From the IMG/VR virus record IMGVR_UViG_3300009184_000029, positions 62,001-126,000 of that record: a stretch of 64,000 nt of DNA. One strand, given 5' to 3'. Origin of the DNA: a virus. Shown in pieces: positions 8,776-17,389 of the stretch. The position numbers were made by a program, and so were the translations under genes. Within the stretch, counting starts at the first letter, position 1. The number at the start of each line of letters is the position of its first letter. The notes beneath the pieces are model-generated. The model searched no databases, was not told the origin of the DNA, and was given only the letters and a program-made list of their open reading frames with translations.

Positions 8776-10605
8776 ATGCAAGACCAACAAAATAATAATT
8801 TGACAGTATGGCAGAAATTATCTTCGGTTTTTGGGCCAAATTCCCTAATGAACCAAGATTTTCCTACTTTTAAGTTCGATAAAAAAGAACTTTTAAAGAC
8901 TACGTCAAAACAGGAATATGAAAAAGAGAAATTACAAGCTCAACAAACATTTTATTTAGCCAACCAATGGCAAAAAATTGAGAGTAATTTATACACTCAG
9001 GCCACTTATTACGAACCAACTAGATTATCGGCATTTTATGATTATGAATCTATGGAGTTCACACCTGAAATTTCGGCAGCTTTGGATATATATGCCGAAG
9101 AGTCAACTACTCTAAATCAAGATGGATACATGATGCAGATTTATTCAGAGTCAAAAAGAATAAAATCTATACTTGTTGATTTATTTGAGAATGTTTTAGA
9201 TATAAACACTAACTTACCGATGTGGACAAGAAATACTTGTAAATACGGTGATAACTTTGTTTATTTAAAATTAGACCCTGAGAAAGGAATCATTGGAGTC
9301 AACCAATTACCAATCATTGAAATTGAGAGATTGGAAAGAGGAATGATGGCCAAAACCACAGAAGCGTCTCAAGATGTTGAAAAGAAACATATGAAGTTTA
9401 CATGGAAGCACAAAAGTATGGAATTTAATACTTGGGAAGTGGCGCATTTTAGATTACTTGGGGACGATAGAAGATTACCGTATGGAACATCTATGCTTGA
9501 GAAGGCAAGACGTATTTGGAAACAATTATTATTGTCAGAAGACGCGATGTTAATTTATAGAACATCAAGAGCTCCTGAAAGAAGGGTATTTAAGATATTT
9601 GTTGGAAATATGGATGACAAAGACGTTGAACCATATGTACAAAGGGTTGCCAACAAATTTAAAAGGTCTCAAGTTGTTGATGAAAAGACAGGTAATGTTG
9701 ATATGAGATTTAATCAAATGGCGGTAGACCAAGATTATTTTGTACCTGTTAGAGACCCGGCACAAACAATGCCGATTGATACTTTACCTGGTGCAACTAA
9801 CTTATCTGAAATTGCGGATATTGAATATATTCAGAAAAAATTAGTTACCGCTTTAAGAGTACCTAAAACATTTTTGGGATTTGAAGAAGCAATTGCTGAG
9901 GGAAAAGGATTGGCTTTACAAGATATAAGATTTGCAAGAACAATTAATAGGATACAAAAAAGTATGTTGCAAGAATTAAATAAAATTGCAATTGTACATT
10001 TATTCTTATTAGGATTTGAAGATGAATTAACCAACTTCAAACTATCACTAACAAATCCATCTACACAAGCTGATTTATTAAAAATTGATGTTTGGAAAGA
10101 GAAAGTTCTTTTATATAAAGATTTAACTGCTGACCCTGGAAGTGGTATTGCACCTGTTTCAGTTTCGTGGGCGAAGAAACATATTTTAGGATTTTCTGAT
10201 GATGAAATTAAGTTGGATTTACAACAACAAAGAATTGAACGAGCTGTCGGTGAGGAGTTAAAGAAAACTCAGGAAGTTATTAAGAGTACTGGATTATTTG
10301 ATAATATTGATAAACTTTATTCTGATAAAAAAGAAAAAGGTGACGATGGAGGTGAAGGTTCAGGAGGTTCTGAAACATCAGAACCACCAATGGGAGGAGG
10401 AGAAAGTACACCACCACCGGCTGAAGGAGGAGGGGGAGAACCTGAAGGTACACCACCACCAATTACAAGTTCAATAGATGATAGAAAAAGTAAATTAGTC
10501 ATCGAGAATCACATAAATAGAGAAGATGAAATTTACTTATCTGAACAAGCAAATAATCTATTTGCTCAAATGGATGAAAAAATAGAAAACTTACTTAAAC
10601 TATAA
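8776..10605 (+). CDS. gp20: Portal vertex protein (gp20-like)
   Basis: The portal is the dodecameric ring at the head vertex through which DNA is packaged and to which the neck binds. The 609-residue sequence shows the gp20 pattern: ATYYEPTRLSAFYDYESM, then TPEISAALDIYAEEST in the N-terminal wing. The later segment FARTINRIQKSMLQELNKI matches the stem helices. The last ~100 residues include a Gly/Pro/Glu-rich stretch (about 517-565) that makes it longer than T4 gp20 (524). It lies between terminase and protease as in T4-like genomes. Its start follows an A/T leader (TTTTTAAAATAT) without a perfect late box. Confidence 0.95.
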   Translation: MQDQQNNNLTVWQKLSSVFGPNSLMNQDFPTFKFDKKELLKTTSKQEYEKEKLQAQQTFYLANQWQKIESNLYTQATYYEPTRLSAFYDYESMEFTPEISAALDIYAEESTTLNQDGYMMQIYSESKRIKSILVDLFENVLDINTNLPMWTRNTCKYGDNFVYLKLDPEKGIIGVNQLPIIEIERLERGMMAKTTEASQDVEKKHMKFTWKHKSMEFNTWEVAHFRLLGDDRRLPYGTSMLEKARRIWKQLLLSEDAMLIYRTSRAPERRVFKIFVGNMDDKDVEPYVQRVANKFKRSQVVDEKTGNVDMRFNQMAVDQDYFVPVRDPAQTMPIDTLPGATNLSEIADIEYIQKKLVTALRVPKTFLGFEEAIAEGKGLALQDIRFARTINRIQKSMLQELNKIAIVHLFLLGFEDELTNFKLSLTNPSTQADLLKIDVWKEKVLLYKDLTADPGSGIAPVSVSWAKKHILGFSDDEIKLDLQQQRIERAVGEELKKTQEVIKSTGLFDNIDKLYSDKKEKGDDGGEGSGGSETSEPPMGGGESTPPPAEGGGGEPEGTPPPITSSIDDRKSKLVIENHINREDEIYLSEQANNLFAQMDEKIENLLKL

Positions 10606-10613
10606 TATTTATT
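10606..10613 (+). promoter_or_regulatory. Late-box variant TATTTATT
   Basis: The variant begins just after the portal stop, 15 nt before the ATG at 10629. It differs from TATTTATA at the last base. Confidence 0.35.
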
Positions 10614-10628
10614 AATAAAATAATAATT

Positions 10629-11342
10629 ATGAAATTTGGAATTTTAAAAACCGCTATTGAGAATAAAATGGTAAATTCATTTGCAAAAAATGAACTTACT
10701 GAAAATTTCAAAACGTTTAGGAAAACAATATTAGGTAATAGTAAATTAAAAAAACTATATTTTATATACGATAAACTTAACGAAAATTTAGGTGTTGACC
10801 AAACAACTGCAAGTATAATTTTAGAAGAGTTATCAAATGAGATTAAATCAATTAAATTGACTGAATCTGAAATTACTAAAATAAAGAAATGGGTTGGTAA
10901 CAGTTTAAATGAGAATAATTACTCAGATATTGATAACTATTTACACACAACATTAAGTGAGATTGAAAAAAAATCAGAATCTAAAATTAAAATTTTAGAA
11001 AACTTACAAAAAACTAAAAAAGTAATCTCTGAATCTAAATTACCTATCTCTTCTTTATTGAAAATTGCTAATAATAATGCTAATGAATTTTTGAAAAATT
11101 TAAGTGAAGGTGATAAAAAAGAAGTAATGTCACTTTTAAAAGAATCTGATACTGATATTAAAGAAAAATTTGAATCCTTAAAAACCGAGGCGACTGAAAA
11201 ATTAAATTCAATAATGAATGAATCTACTGACGAAAATTTAAAACAAACTATTAATGAAACTATAAAGAGTATCCAAAACAAAAAACCATCTACTGTTGAA
11301 CTTATTAAACTAAAAGAACTTTATAATAATATTTTACTTTAA
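10629..11342 (+). CDS. Helical prohead-core candidate between portal and protease
   Basis: The 237-residue protein is almost entirely helical and very rich in Lys, Glu, Asn and Ser (TESEITKIKKWVGNSLNENN). It has no cysteine and no catalytic motif. T4 places the small prohead core genes 67 and 68 between portal and protease. Position and composition therefore suggest a core or scaffold protein, but I see no sequence link to those proteins. A late-box variant precedes it and a terminator follows it. Confidence 0.7.
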   Translation: MKFGILKTAIENKMVNSFAKNELTENFKTFRKTILGNSKLKKLYFIYDKLNENLGVDQTTASIILEELSNEIKSIKLTESEITKIKKWVGNSLNENNYSDIDNYLHTTLSEIEKKSESKIKILENLQKTKKVISESKLPISSLLKIANNNANEFLKNLSEGDKKEVMSLLKESDTDIKEKFESLKTEATEKLNSIMNESTDENLKQTINETIKSIQNKKPSTVELIKLKELYNNILL

Positions 11343-11367
11343 TTTTACATTTTATTTTTAAACAATT

Positions 11368-11394
11368 AAATCCCTGAATAAGGGATTTTTTTTT
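11368..11394 (+). terminator. Rho-independent terminator
   Basis: The stem AAATCCCT / AGGGATTT with a GAATA loop is followed by a run of T. It ends the portal/core transcription unit. Confidence 0.8.
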
Positions 11395-11453
11395 GACTTA
11401 AACATTATTTTTTCATAGATTTTATAAAAATAAACATGTTATGAAAATGTATA

Positions 11454-11903
11454 ATGAAAAAAGGGAAGTCGTGTGTTGTTAAGGGATATAAAAATTTTAA
11501 AGTTAATTACGGAACAGTAGATTCAAAAAGTTTTAAGTCAATTTATATAAACGTTCAGTCTTGGGTTTCACCCAAAAACTATGATGAGAGATGGGAAAGA
11601 GTTGTCTCAAATTTTAATAGAGAAATAAAACAAACAATTTCAGGTACATTAAATAATGATTTGTTTTCAAACAAATTCATGACTGATTTAGATTTAAGAT
11701 ACAGTGGTATTGAGTATGGTAAAAAATCATTTATGAATTTTGAGGTCACTTTATTTATTAATACGAATATAGATTTTAAATCTGAAGTTATAAAAACGGA
11801 GGTTAAAAAAATTGTAAACTCTGTAAATAAAGAAAATTTCTTACCTAATAAGAATTTTAGTTTTAGTCTTAAAAAAACAGTTTTAGAAAAGGTTTTAAAT
11901 TAA
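11454..11903 (+). CDS. Hypothetical protein, 149 aa, in the head module
   Basis: This small alpha/beta protein has the central segments IYINVQSWVSPKNYDERWE and SFMNFEVTLFIN. It has one cysteine, no membrane segment and no catalytic motif. It lies between the core-like gene and the prohead protease, in a region normally devoted to head assembly, so a head-assembly role is plausible. The family is not recognised. The upstream region holds TTTTATAAAAATAAAC rather than a clean late box. Confidence 0.7.
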   Translation: MKKGKSCVVKGYKNFKVNYGTVDSKSFKSIYINVQSWVSPKNYDERWERVVSNFNREIKQTISGTLNNDLFSNKFMTDLDLRYSGIEYGKKSFMNFEVTLFINTNIDFKSEVIKTEVKKIVNSVNKENFLPNKNFSFSLKKTVLEKVLN

Positions 11904-11917
11904 TCTGATTTGCATAA

Positions 11918-11925
11918 TATTTATA
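11918..11925 (+). promoter_or_regulatory. Candidate late promoter box TATTTATA (decides the protease start)
   Basis: The box lies 14 nt before the ATG at 11940. The in-frame TTG at 11910 is upstream of the box and would place the promoter inside the gene, so 11940 is preferred. Confidence 0.5.
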
Positions 11926-11939
11926 AAATAAAAAATACT

Positions 11940-12659
11940 ATGCAAAATTATAAAATATTAGGACCCAAAGATACAGGTAAAGGGATTCTGATTGAGTGGG
12001 ATGCGGGTTATATATCACCTAGAGACGTTAACAATTCAAAATTTTTAAATGAAAATATAAATCCAGCAGATTATTCTAAACCATATGAATTTTATGCGGT
12101 TTTACAAAAATATAATGTACCAAATAGAAATGGTAGAATATATCCTGAAAGAGTATTAAAGAGAGAATCTGAAAATTATAAAAAGAATTACATCAATAAA
12201 GGTGTTGCTCTATCTGAGTTAAATCACCCTGAGTCATCTTTAATTGACTTAGATAGGGTCTCACATATCATTACAGACGTTTGGTGGGACACTAATGTAT
12301 TACTTGGTAAGATTAAATTATTAACTTCACCAGGGTATCATGAAAGAGGAATAGTATCAACCAAGGGTGACCAAGCGGCTAATTTGTTAAGACAAGGGGT
12401 AACATTAGGAATATCTTCAAGAGGAGTTGGGTCATTAAAAAAAGTGGGAGACCAAAACGAAGTTCAGGACGATTTTGAATTAATTTGTTTTGACTTGGTA
12501 TCCTCACCATCAACACCCGGAGCGTATCTGTTTAAAGAACCTGAAGAAAGATTTAATTTTGAAGAGAATATTAAAGAAGAGGAAGATACTCGTATAAAAA
12601 GAATGGGAAGTAAATCTTTATCTATGATGGATAAATTAACTTCATATTTAAATAAATAA
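11940..12659 (+). CDS. gp21: Prohead maturation protease (gp21-like)
   Basis: T4-type prohead proteases are herpesvirus-assemblin-like serine proteases that cut scaffold and capsid proteins after (I/L)xE. This 239-residue protein shows the catalytic His in SELNHPE (His96) and the Ser in LGISSRGVG (Ser159/160). It also has the family segment NRNGRIYPERVL. Length is close to T4 gp21 (212). The start is the ATG after the late box, not the upstream TTG at 11910. It lies between portal and scaffold/capsid, as expected. Substrate cleavage here is known from the family, not shown. Confidence 0.95.
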   Translation: MQNYKILGPKDTGKGILIEWDAGYISPRDVNNSKFLNENINPADYSKPYEFYAVLQKYNVPNRNGRIYPERVLKRESENYKKNYINKGVALSELNHPESSLIDLDRVSHIITDVWWDTNVLLGKIKLLTSPGYHERGIVSTKGDQAANLLRQGVTLGISSRGVGSLKKVGDQNEVQDDFELICFDLVSSPSTPGAYLFKEPEERFNFEENIKEEEDTRIKRMGSKSLSMMDKLTSYLNK

Positions 12660-12707
12660 TTTTCTTTACATTAACGTTTTTTTTTATCATATTTAGAAAA
12701 AAAAACT

Positions 12708-12923
12708 ATGGAAATGGACGAAAAATATTTTGTGGCTAAAATCCAATACGATTTGCCAGATGAGAACTCAGGAAAAATTAAAAAAGTAAGAGAAGAAAAA
12801 CTTGTTAAGGGTTATAATGTTACTGATGTTGAAGCTAAGGTAACTAAAGCCTATGAATCATTTAGTTATGATTGGAGAATCACTTCAGTTGCTGAAAGTA
12901 AAATTGACGAAGTATTTGACTGA
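12708..12923 (+). CDS. DUF4494-like small protein
   Basis: The 71-residue protein begins with YFVAKIQYDLPDENSGKIKK and then a conserved Glu/Lys segment and an alpha helix with DVEAKVTKAYESF. This matches my recollection of DUF4494, a family mostly found in Bacteroidota and their phages, of unknown function. Two in-frame ATGs (12708 and 12714) are possible starts. The upstream CATATTTAGAAA is only a poor late-box match. It sits between protease and scaffold. The family link is from memory and moderate in strength. Confidence 0.7.
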   Translation: MEMDEKYFVAKIQYDLPDENSGKIKKVREEKLVKGYNVTDVEAKVTKAYESFSYDWRITSVAESKIDEVFD

Positions 12924-12945
12924 GATTATTTTAAATAAATAAAAT

Positions 12946-12975
12946 AAAAAGGGGGGGGGGTTACCCCCTTTTTTT
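12946..12975 (+). terminator. Terminator with a G10 homopolymer
   Basis: AAAAA plus ten G pairs with CCCCCTTTTT across a short loop. The uninterrupted G10 is striking in AT-rich DNA and may vary in length or be a sequencing weak point. Confidence 0.75.
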
Positions 12976-13016
12976 ATTATGGGAATAAAAAAAATAGTTT
13001 TTTTTATTAATCTACA

Positions 13017-13024
13017 TATTTATT
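13017..13024 (+). promoter_or_regulatory. Late-box variant TATTTATT
   Basis: The variant lies 16 nt before the scaffold ATG at 13041, after the G-rich terminator. Confidence 0.4.
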
Positions 13025-13040
13025 TAGAAACAAACAATTA

Positions 13041-14546
13041 ATGGCAACAAAAAATTTAGTTGAAGATGCTTTAATCCAAATCAAGAATTTGGAAGAAGTA
13101 ATTAATGAAAACGCAAAAGAAATACTTCAATCTACCATGAAAGAAGAAATTAGCGAATTAGTAAAAGAGTCTATTAAAGAGGCTGATGAAGACGAGAAGG
13201 ACGAAGCTCCGGATGATGATGAATTAGAAATCGAAGACGAAGTCGAGGTTGATGATTTAGATTCTGACGAGAATGACGACCAAGATGGTATGGAATTCGG
13301 TGGAGGTATGGATTTCTCAAACGAGACACCTACAATCGATTTGACAAAAGGAGCAACAAATCAAGAAGTTGCCAATGTATTCAAAAGACTCAAGGACACA
13401 GATGAGGTTATTGTCGTTAGAGATGGTGACAATATTGACCTTACAGTTGGTGGTGAAGAGTATATCATTAAGTTAAATGAAGGTATGTACATGGATGAAG
13501 ACGAGGATGTAAATCCTGCGGATGACGCTATTCCTATGGAAGAAGAAGACGAATTCGACATGGAACTTACAGGTGACGAAGAATTAGAAGAAGATTTTGA
13601 TGATGAAGACATGGACCGAGAGGAAATGTATAGAAGAATCTTTGCCGAAATGGACGAAACCGAAGAAGATGATACTGAAACCGTTTATGAATTAGAAATG
13701 GACGGAGAAGAGTTACCATCAGGTGATGAATCACTTGAGGAAGATTTTGAAGACATGAATCTTGATAACATGAATTATGATGATGTTGCATCTGATGTTG
13801 CATCTTATGAAGATGAAGAATCTGATGAAGAATTCGAAGAAGGTTGGATGAATGAGGCTCGTAAAACAAACAAGAAAACTATGAAACCTGTAGGAAGAGG
13901 AACGGGTAAACCCAAATTCGAATACAAGAAGACAACTGGCGGATTTAAAGAAAAAATGAAGCAAGGAACTAAAGGTGTTGGAATGGGTAAAGCCAAATTT
14001 GAATACAAGGAATCAGATAACAAAATGAAAAAAGTTGAGACAAAAGAAGCGGCTCGTACTTATGGTTATGGTTCAAAAGATAAAAGTCGTGGATTGAGAA
14101 AAGGTATTACACCAAACAGAAATCTAACATTTGAATCTTATGAAAAATTGGTTGAAGAAATTTCTTCACTTAGACAAAAGAACGAAGAGTACAGAAAAGC
14201 TTTGAACTTGTTTAGAGAAAAATTAAATGAAGTGGCAATCTTTAATTCAAATTTAGCTTACGCTACAAGATTGTTTACTGAACATTCAACTTCAAAACAA
14301 GAAAAGATTAACATTTTGAGAAGATTCGACAGCGTTGATACAATCAAAGAATCTAAAAAATTGTACAAATTTATCAAAGAAGAACTTGATTCAAACAATG
14401 ATAAAGGAACAATTAACGAAGCATTCGATAGAGTTGTAAACGTTGAACCTCAAACTGGCTCAGCTGTGAATTTAATTGAATCAAAAACGTATGAGAATCC
14501 ACAATTCTTGAGAATGAAGGATTTGATGACAAAAATAATAAAATAA
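13041..14546 (+). CDS. gp22: Prohead core scaffolding protein (gp22-like)
   Basis: The 501-residue protein has an extremely acidic first half (many Asp/Glu runs to about residue 275). A Lys/Gly-rich segment then carries two similar units (KPKFEYKKT and KAKFEYKES). A coiled C-terminal region includes FREKLNEVAIFNSNLAYATR and a sequel around INILRRFD. That last block is the part I associate with T4-like prohead core proteins. Scaffolds direct head assembly and are later degraded by the prohead protease. It lies directly upstream of the major capsid gene, as gp22 does in T4. It is longer than T4 gp22 (269), mainly through the acidic region. Confidence 0.88.
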   Translation: MATKNLVEDALIQIKNLEEVINENAKEILQSTMKEEISELVKESIKEADEDEKDEAPDDDELEIEDEVEVDDLDSDENDDQDGMEFGGGMDFSNETPTIDLTKGATNQEVANVFKRLKDTDEVIVVRDGDNIDLTVGGEEYIIKLNEGMYMDEDEDVNPADDAIPMEEEDEFDMELTGDEELEEDFDDEDMDREEMYRRIFAEMDETEEDDTETVYELEMDGEELPSGDESLEEDFEDMNLDNMNYDDVASDVASYEDEESDEEFEEGWMNEARKTNKKTMKPVGRGTGKPKFEYKKTTGGFKEKMKQGTKGVGMGKAKFEYKESDNKMKKVETKEAARTYGYGSKDKSRGLRKGITPNRNLTFESYEKLVEEISSLRQKNEEYRKALNLFREKLNEVAIFNSNLAYATRLFTEHSTSKQEKINILRRFDSVDTIKESKKLYKFIKEELDSNNDKGTINEAFDRVVNVEPQTGSAVNLIESKTYENPQFLRMKDLMTKIIK

Positions 14547-14575
14547 ACTAAAAAATAATAAAAACCAAAAATAAA

Positions 14576-16378
14576 ATGGGAGCATTATTAGAAAGTGGAT
14601 TAGTTGGTAATATCGGTCTTAAGCACCTTAAAGTTATCAAGGAAGACACTATAAACAAATGGGACAAATTAGGGTTCCTAGAAGGTCTTAGAGGCCACCT
14701 AAAAGAAAATGTCGCTCAGTTGTATGAAAACCAAGCGTCACATTTGATTAACGAAGCTGCAACTACTGCTGACTCAGGTTCATTCGAAACTGTGGTATTC
14801 CCTATCATCAGACGTGTGTTCTCTAAATTGTTATCAAATGAAATCGTATCTGTACAAGCTATGAACTTACCAATCGGTAAATTGTTCTACTTCGTACCTC
14901 AAATCCAAGCGTATGATACTGCAAGTGGTGGAGCAAACCCTCACTACAAACCATATGGTGCACCAAGTGGTCCATCAACTCCTGGAGCTGGATATGATAA
15001 CAATTCAAAAAACCTTTATGACAGATTCTACGAAGGTGGTGAACCAGCGTTAGACCCACCTGGATTGTTTGACTATTCTAAAGGAGCTTATACTGCAACA
15101 ACTGCAAGTATTGTAACTGCAGTATGGTCTGGTGGAGATTTAGTACAAAATAACGTTACAGCGTCAACAGAATATAGAAAAGTATTATTAATTATGTCAG
15201 GTTTCAGTCAAGACGGACCTGGTAAATTAATTGGTCCTGATGGTAATACTTTGGATAGTGAAACTTTCTTATCTGATTTACAAGTTAGAGCGGCTTCTAC
15301 AGGGGTATTTAGTGGACTTACTAATAGCGGACCATTATTGTTTAGAGTTGTTACTCAAAGATATGGTTATGGTATTGTTCAAGGTTTAAATACTGAAACA
15401 TTTACTACATGGCCAGCGGGTAATGGTGGAGCTTATGATAACATTTGTAACACTGCAGGAAAAATCTATTTGGAAGTTGACTTACAAATACCAGCATGTA
15501 TTTCATGTGGAGCATCAACTCCTGATGGTTACTCAGGTTTAACAACTTCCGTTGGTGCAGGTTCTGTGTTATCAGCAGGAAATCAATTCACAGCTACTTA
15601 TAGACTTTATAAGAACTTAGAATTTGAAGATGCTATCGGTGAAGTTTCTTTTGACCTTCAATCTGTAACAGTTTCTGTAACTGAAAGAAAGTTAAGAGCA
15701 CAATGGTCACCTGAATTAGCTCAAGACGTTGCGGCTTTCCACAACATTGATGCTGAAGCTGAATTAACAGCATTATTGTCTGAACAAGTTGCAGCTGAAA
15801 TTGACCGTGAAATCTTACGTGACTTACGTAAAGGTGCAGCTTGGACATTACGTTGGGATTACAACGGATGGAAGAGACTGAACAACCAAGCTACTCCATA
15901 CACTCAAAAAGACTGGAACCAAACTTTGATTACTGCGATTAACCAAATCTCAGCTCAAATTCACAAGTCTACTTTAAGAGGTGGAGCTAACTGGATTGTT
16001 GTATCTTCTGAAATCAGTGCGATTTTTGATGATTTGGAATACTTCCACGTATCAAATGCGGCTCCTGAGCAAGACCAATTTAACATGGGTATTGAAAGAG
16101 TTGGTACTTTGAGTGGTCGTTACCAAGTATACCGTGACCCATACTTCCCACCAAACACTGTGTTGATTGGTCACAAAGGTACATCTTTATTGGATACTGG
16201 TTACATCTACGCTCCATACGTACCTCTACAATTAACTCCAACTATGTATAACCCATTCAACTTCACACCTATCAAAGGTATCATGACACGTTACGCTAAG
16301 AAGATGGTTAACAACCGTTTCTATGGTCGTATCATAGTTGATGGAGTACGTACATTTGACTTAAATGAATTAAGATAA
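14576..16378 (+). CDS. gp23: Major capsid protein (gp23-like)
   Basis: The 600-residue protein carries the gp23 landmarks: VAQLYENQASHLINE near residues 46-60, IVSVQAMNLPIGKLF near 91-105, and a C-terminal block with YAPYVPLQLTP and RYAKKMVNN. T4 gp23 is cut after Glu65. Here Ile-Asn-Glu60 followed by Ala-Ala is at the same depth and fits the (I/L)xE rule, so residues 1-60 are probably removed. A Gly/Ser-rich insertion of about 200 residues in the middle may be a surface domain. No late box lies directly upstream, so it is probably read through from the scaffold gene. A strong terminator follows. Confidence 0.97.
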   Translation: MGALLESGLVGNIGLKHLKVIKEDTINKWDKLGFLEGLRGHLKENVAQLYENQASHLINEAATTADSGSFETVVFPIIRRVFSKLLSNEIVSVQAMNLPIGKLFYFVPQIQAYDTASGGANPHYKPYGAPSGPSTPGAGYDNNSKNLYDRFYEGGEPALDPPGLFDYSKGAYTATTASIVTAVWSGGDLVQNNVTASTEYRKVLLIMSGFSQDGPGKLIGPDGNTLDSETFLSDLQVRAASTGVFSGLTNSGPLLFRVVTQRYGYGIVQGLNTETFTTWPAGNGGAYDNICNTAGKIYLEVDLQIPACISCGASTPDGYSGLTTSVGAGSVLSAGNQFTATYRLYKNLEFEDAIGEVSFDLQSVTVSVTERKLRAQWSPELAQDVAAFHNIDAEAELTALLSEQVAAEIDREILRDLRKGAAWTLRWDYNGWKRLNNQATPYTQKDWNQTLITAINQISAQIHKSTLRGGANWIVVSSEISAIFDDLEYFHVSNAAPEQDQFNMGIERVGTLSGRYQVYRDPYFPPNTVLIGHKGTSLLDTGYIYAPYVPLQLTPTMYNPFNFTPIKGIMTRYAKKMVNNRFYGRIIVDGVRTFDLNELR

Positions 16379-16396
16379 TATTTCTTAATGTGTATA

Positions 16397-16426
16397 AAAA
16401 AAGGTCAGAGAAATCTGACCTTTTTT
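16397..16426. terminator. Bidirectional terminator with GAAA loop
   Basis: The stem AAAAAAGGTCAGA / TCTGACCTTTTTT closes on a GAAA tetraloop. T-runs on both strands suit the capsid gene (+) and the convergent small gene ending at 16435 (-). Confidence 0.9.
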
Positions 16427-16434
16427 ATTTTTAA

Positions 16435-16689
16435 TTAATCCATTGTTATTTTCCGTAAACACTTGGATAACAATTCTGACTCAACTATGGTAAACACTCC
16501 TTTAGAGTAAGCGTGTTTTATACCTTCCATAATTAATACAAATGATTGTTCTTTATTTACATTCTGAATAAATAAATCTAAATCTTTATCAGATGCGTAA
16601 CTTAAATAATTTAATAATGTTCCTTTTGGTTCAATACTTTTTAAGTCGTTTTGTAATTCTTCTATTTTACTTTTGTCTTGTTCTGTCAT
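16435..16689 (-). CDS. Small helical protein, 84 aa
   Basis: This lone - strand gene is placed between two + strand genes. The product is helical and charged at the N-terminus (KIEELQNDLKSIEPKG), with a hydrophobic centre (SFVLIMEGIKHAYSKG) too short and charged to be a membrane span. The end is basic. The start is preceded, reading its own strand, by TATAAATATAAATATC, which contains the classical T4 late sequence TATAAATA. The family is not recognised. It shares a divergent intergenic region with the gene at 16727. Confidence 0.7.
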   Translation of the reverse strand: MTEQDKSKIEELQNDLKSIEPKGTLLNYLSYASDKDLDLFIQNVNKEQSFVLIMEGIKHAYSKGVFTIVESELLSKCLRKITMD

Positions 16690-16695
16690 ATCAGA

Positions 16696-16709
16696 TATTT
16701 ATATTTATA
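16696..16709. promoter_or_regulatory. Divergent, overlapping double late box
   Basis: On the + strand two TATTTATA boxes (16696-16703 and 16702-16709) overlap, 17 nt before the ATG at 16727. On the - strand the same bases read TATAAATATAAATA, 6 nt before the ATG of the 84-residue gene. One short element may serve both directions. Confidence 0.5.
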
Positions 16710-16726
16710 AAATGTATTAATTATTA

Positions 16727-17389
16727 ATGAAAAAGTCAAATTTAAATGAAACAACAGGTACTAGTGGTTCAGGAACTTACAGAGCACCTGTAAGACCTGG
16801 TTTTAGACTTTGGGATGGAGATACTTTAAAACCATTTACTGAAAAACTTAACGGGTATATGAACGCCGAAGTTTATGTTGATTCATTAGATGGTAATATT
16901 AATACTAAGGATGTTGAGGAAAAAGAAAGAAAGGCTAAAAAACTTTCAAAATTTGATAAAAAACATCCGGTTCAAAATGATGATGACGGAGACAATTTAA
17001 ATAATGATAATACTAAACCTGAGTTAATTAAAAGACTTTTTAAATCCAATGTAAACGAAGATTTAGCCGTTTGGTTCGGCACAAAGAAAAAACCGAAGGG
17101 TAGTAAACAACCTAAAGGACCATGGGTTAATATTTGTAAAAAAGATAAGAACGGTAAACATCCTCCATGTGGTAGACCCGAAGCGTCGGATAAAGCGTAT
17201 CCAAAATGTAGAGCTGCGGGTGTTGCTGGAAAAATGACTGATTCCGAAAAAAAATCAGCGTGTCAACAAAAAAGAAGGGCTGAAAAGAAAGACACCCAAG
17301 TAGGTAAAGGTCAAAAACCTGTAATGACATCATATAAACCTAAGAATGAATCATTTATTATTGAATTGATTAGAAAAAGTTTATTATGA
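16727..17389 (+). CDS. Small virion-type protein with a Cys-Gly-Arg motif domain
   Basis: The 220-residue protein has an extended Gly/Ser/Thr N-terminus and an acidic middle (QNDDDGDNLNNDN). Residues ~130-200 form a domain with GPWVNICKKDKNG, HPPCGRP, YPKCRAAGVAGKM and a basic helix. I know this arrangement (WVxxC...PCGR...YPKC...M) from uncharacterised proteins of myoviruses and giant viruses; my recollection of the name, DUF6321, is uncertain. Four nearby cysteines could bind zinc. The C-terminus ends in an amphipathic helix (ESFIIELIRKSLL). The stop overlaps the next start by 4 nt. Confidence 0.72.
   Translation: MKKSNLNETTGTSGSGTYRAPVRPGFRLWDGDTLKPFTEKLNGYMNAEVYVDSLDGNINTKDVEEKERKAKKLSKFDKKHPVQNDDDGDNLNNDNTKPELIKRLFKSNVNEDLAVWFGTKKKPKGSKQPKGPWVNICKKDKNGKHPPCGRPEASDKAYPKCRAAGVAGKMTDSEKKSACQQKRRAEKKDTQVGKGQKPVMTSYKPKNESFIIELIRKSLL

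Noticed and set aside
10280-10502. Two - strand frames in the portal C-terminus
   Set aside because: Both derive from the Gly/Pro/Glu-rich linker of the portal protein.
11910-11939. Upstream TTG start for the prohead protease
   Set aside because: The frame is open, but the late box lies between it and the ATG at 11940, so the shorter start is preferred.
13361-14023. Overlapping - strand frames in the scaffold gene
   Set aside because: They are mirror frames of the Asp/Glu-rich coding sequence; their Ser/Phe/His bias has no support from leader or context.
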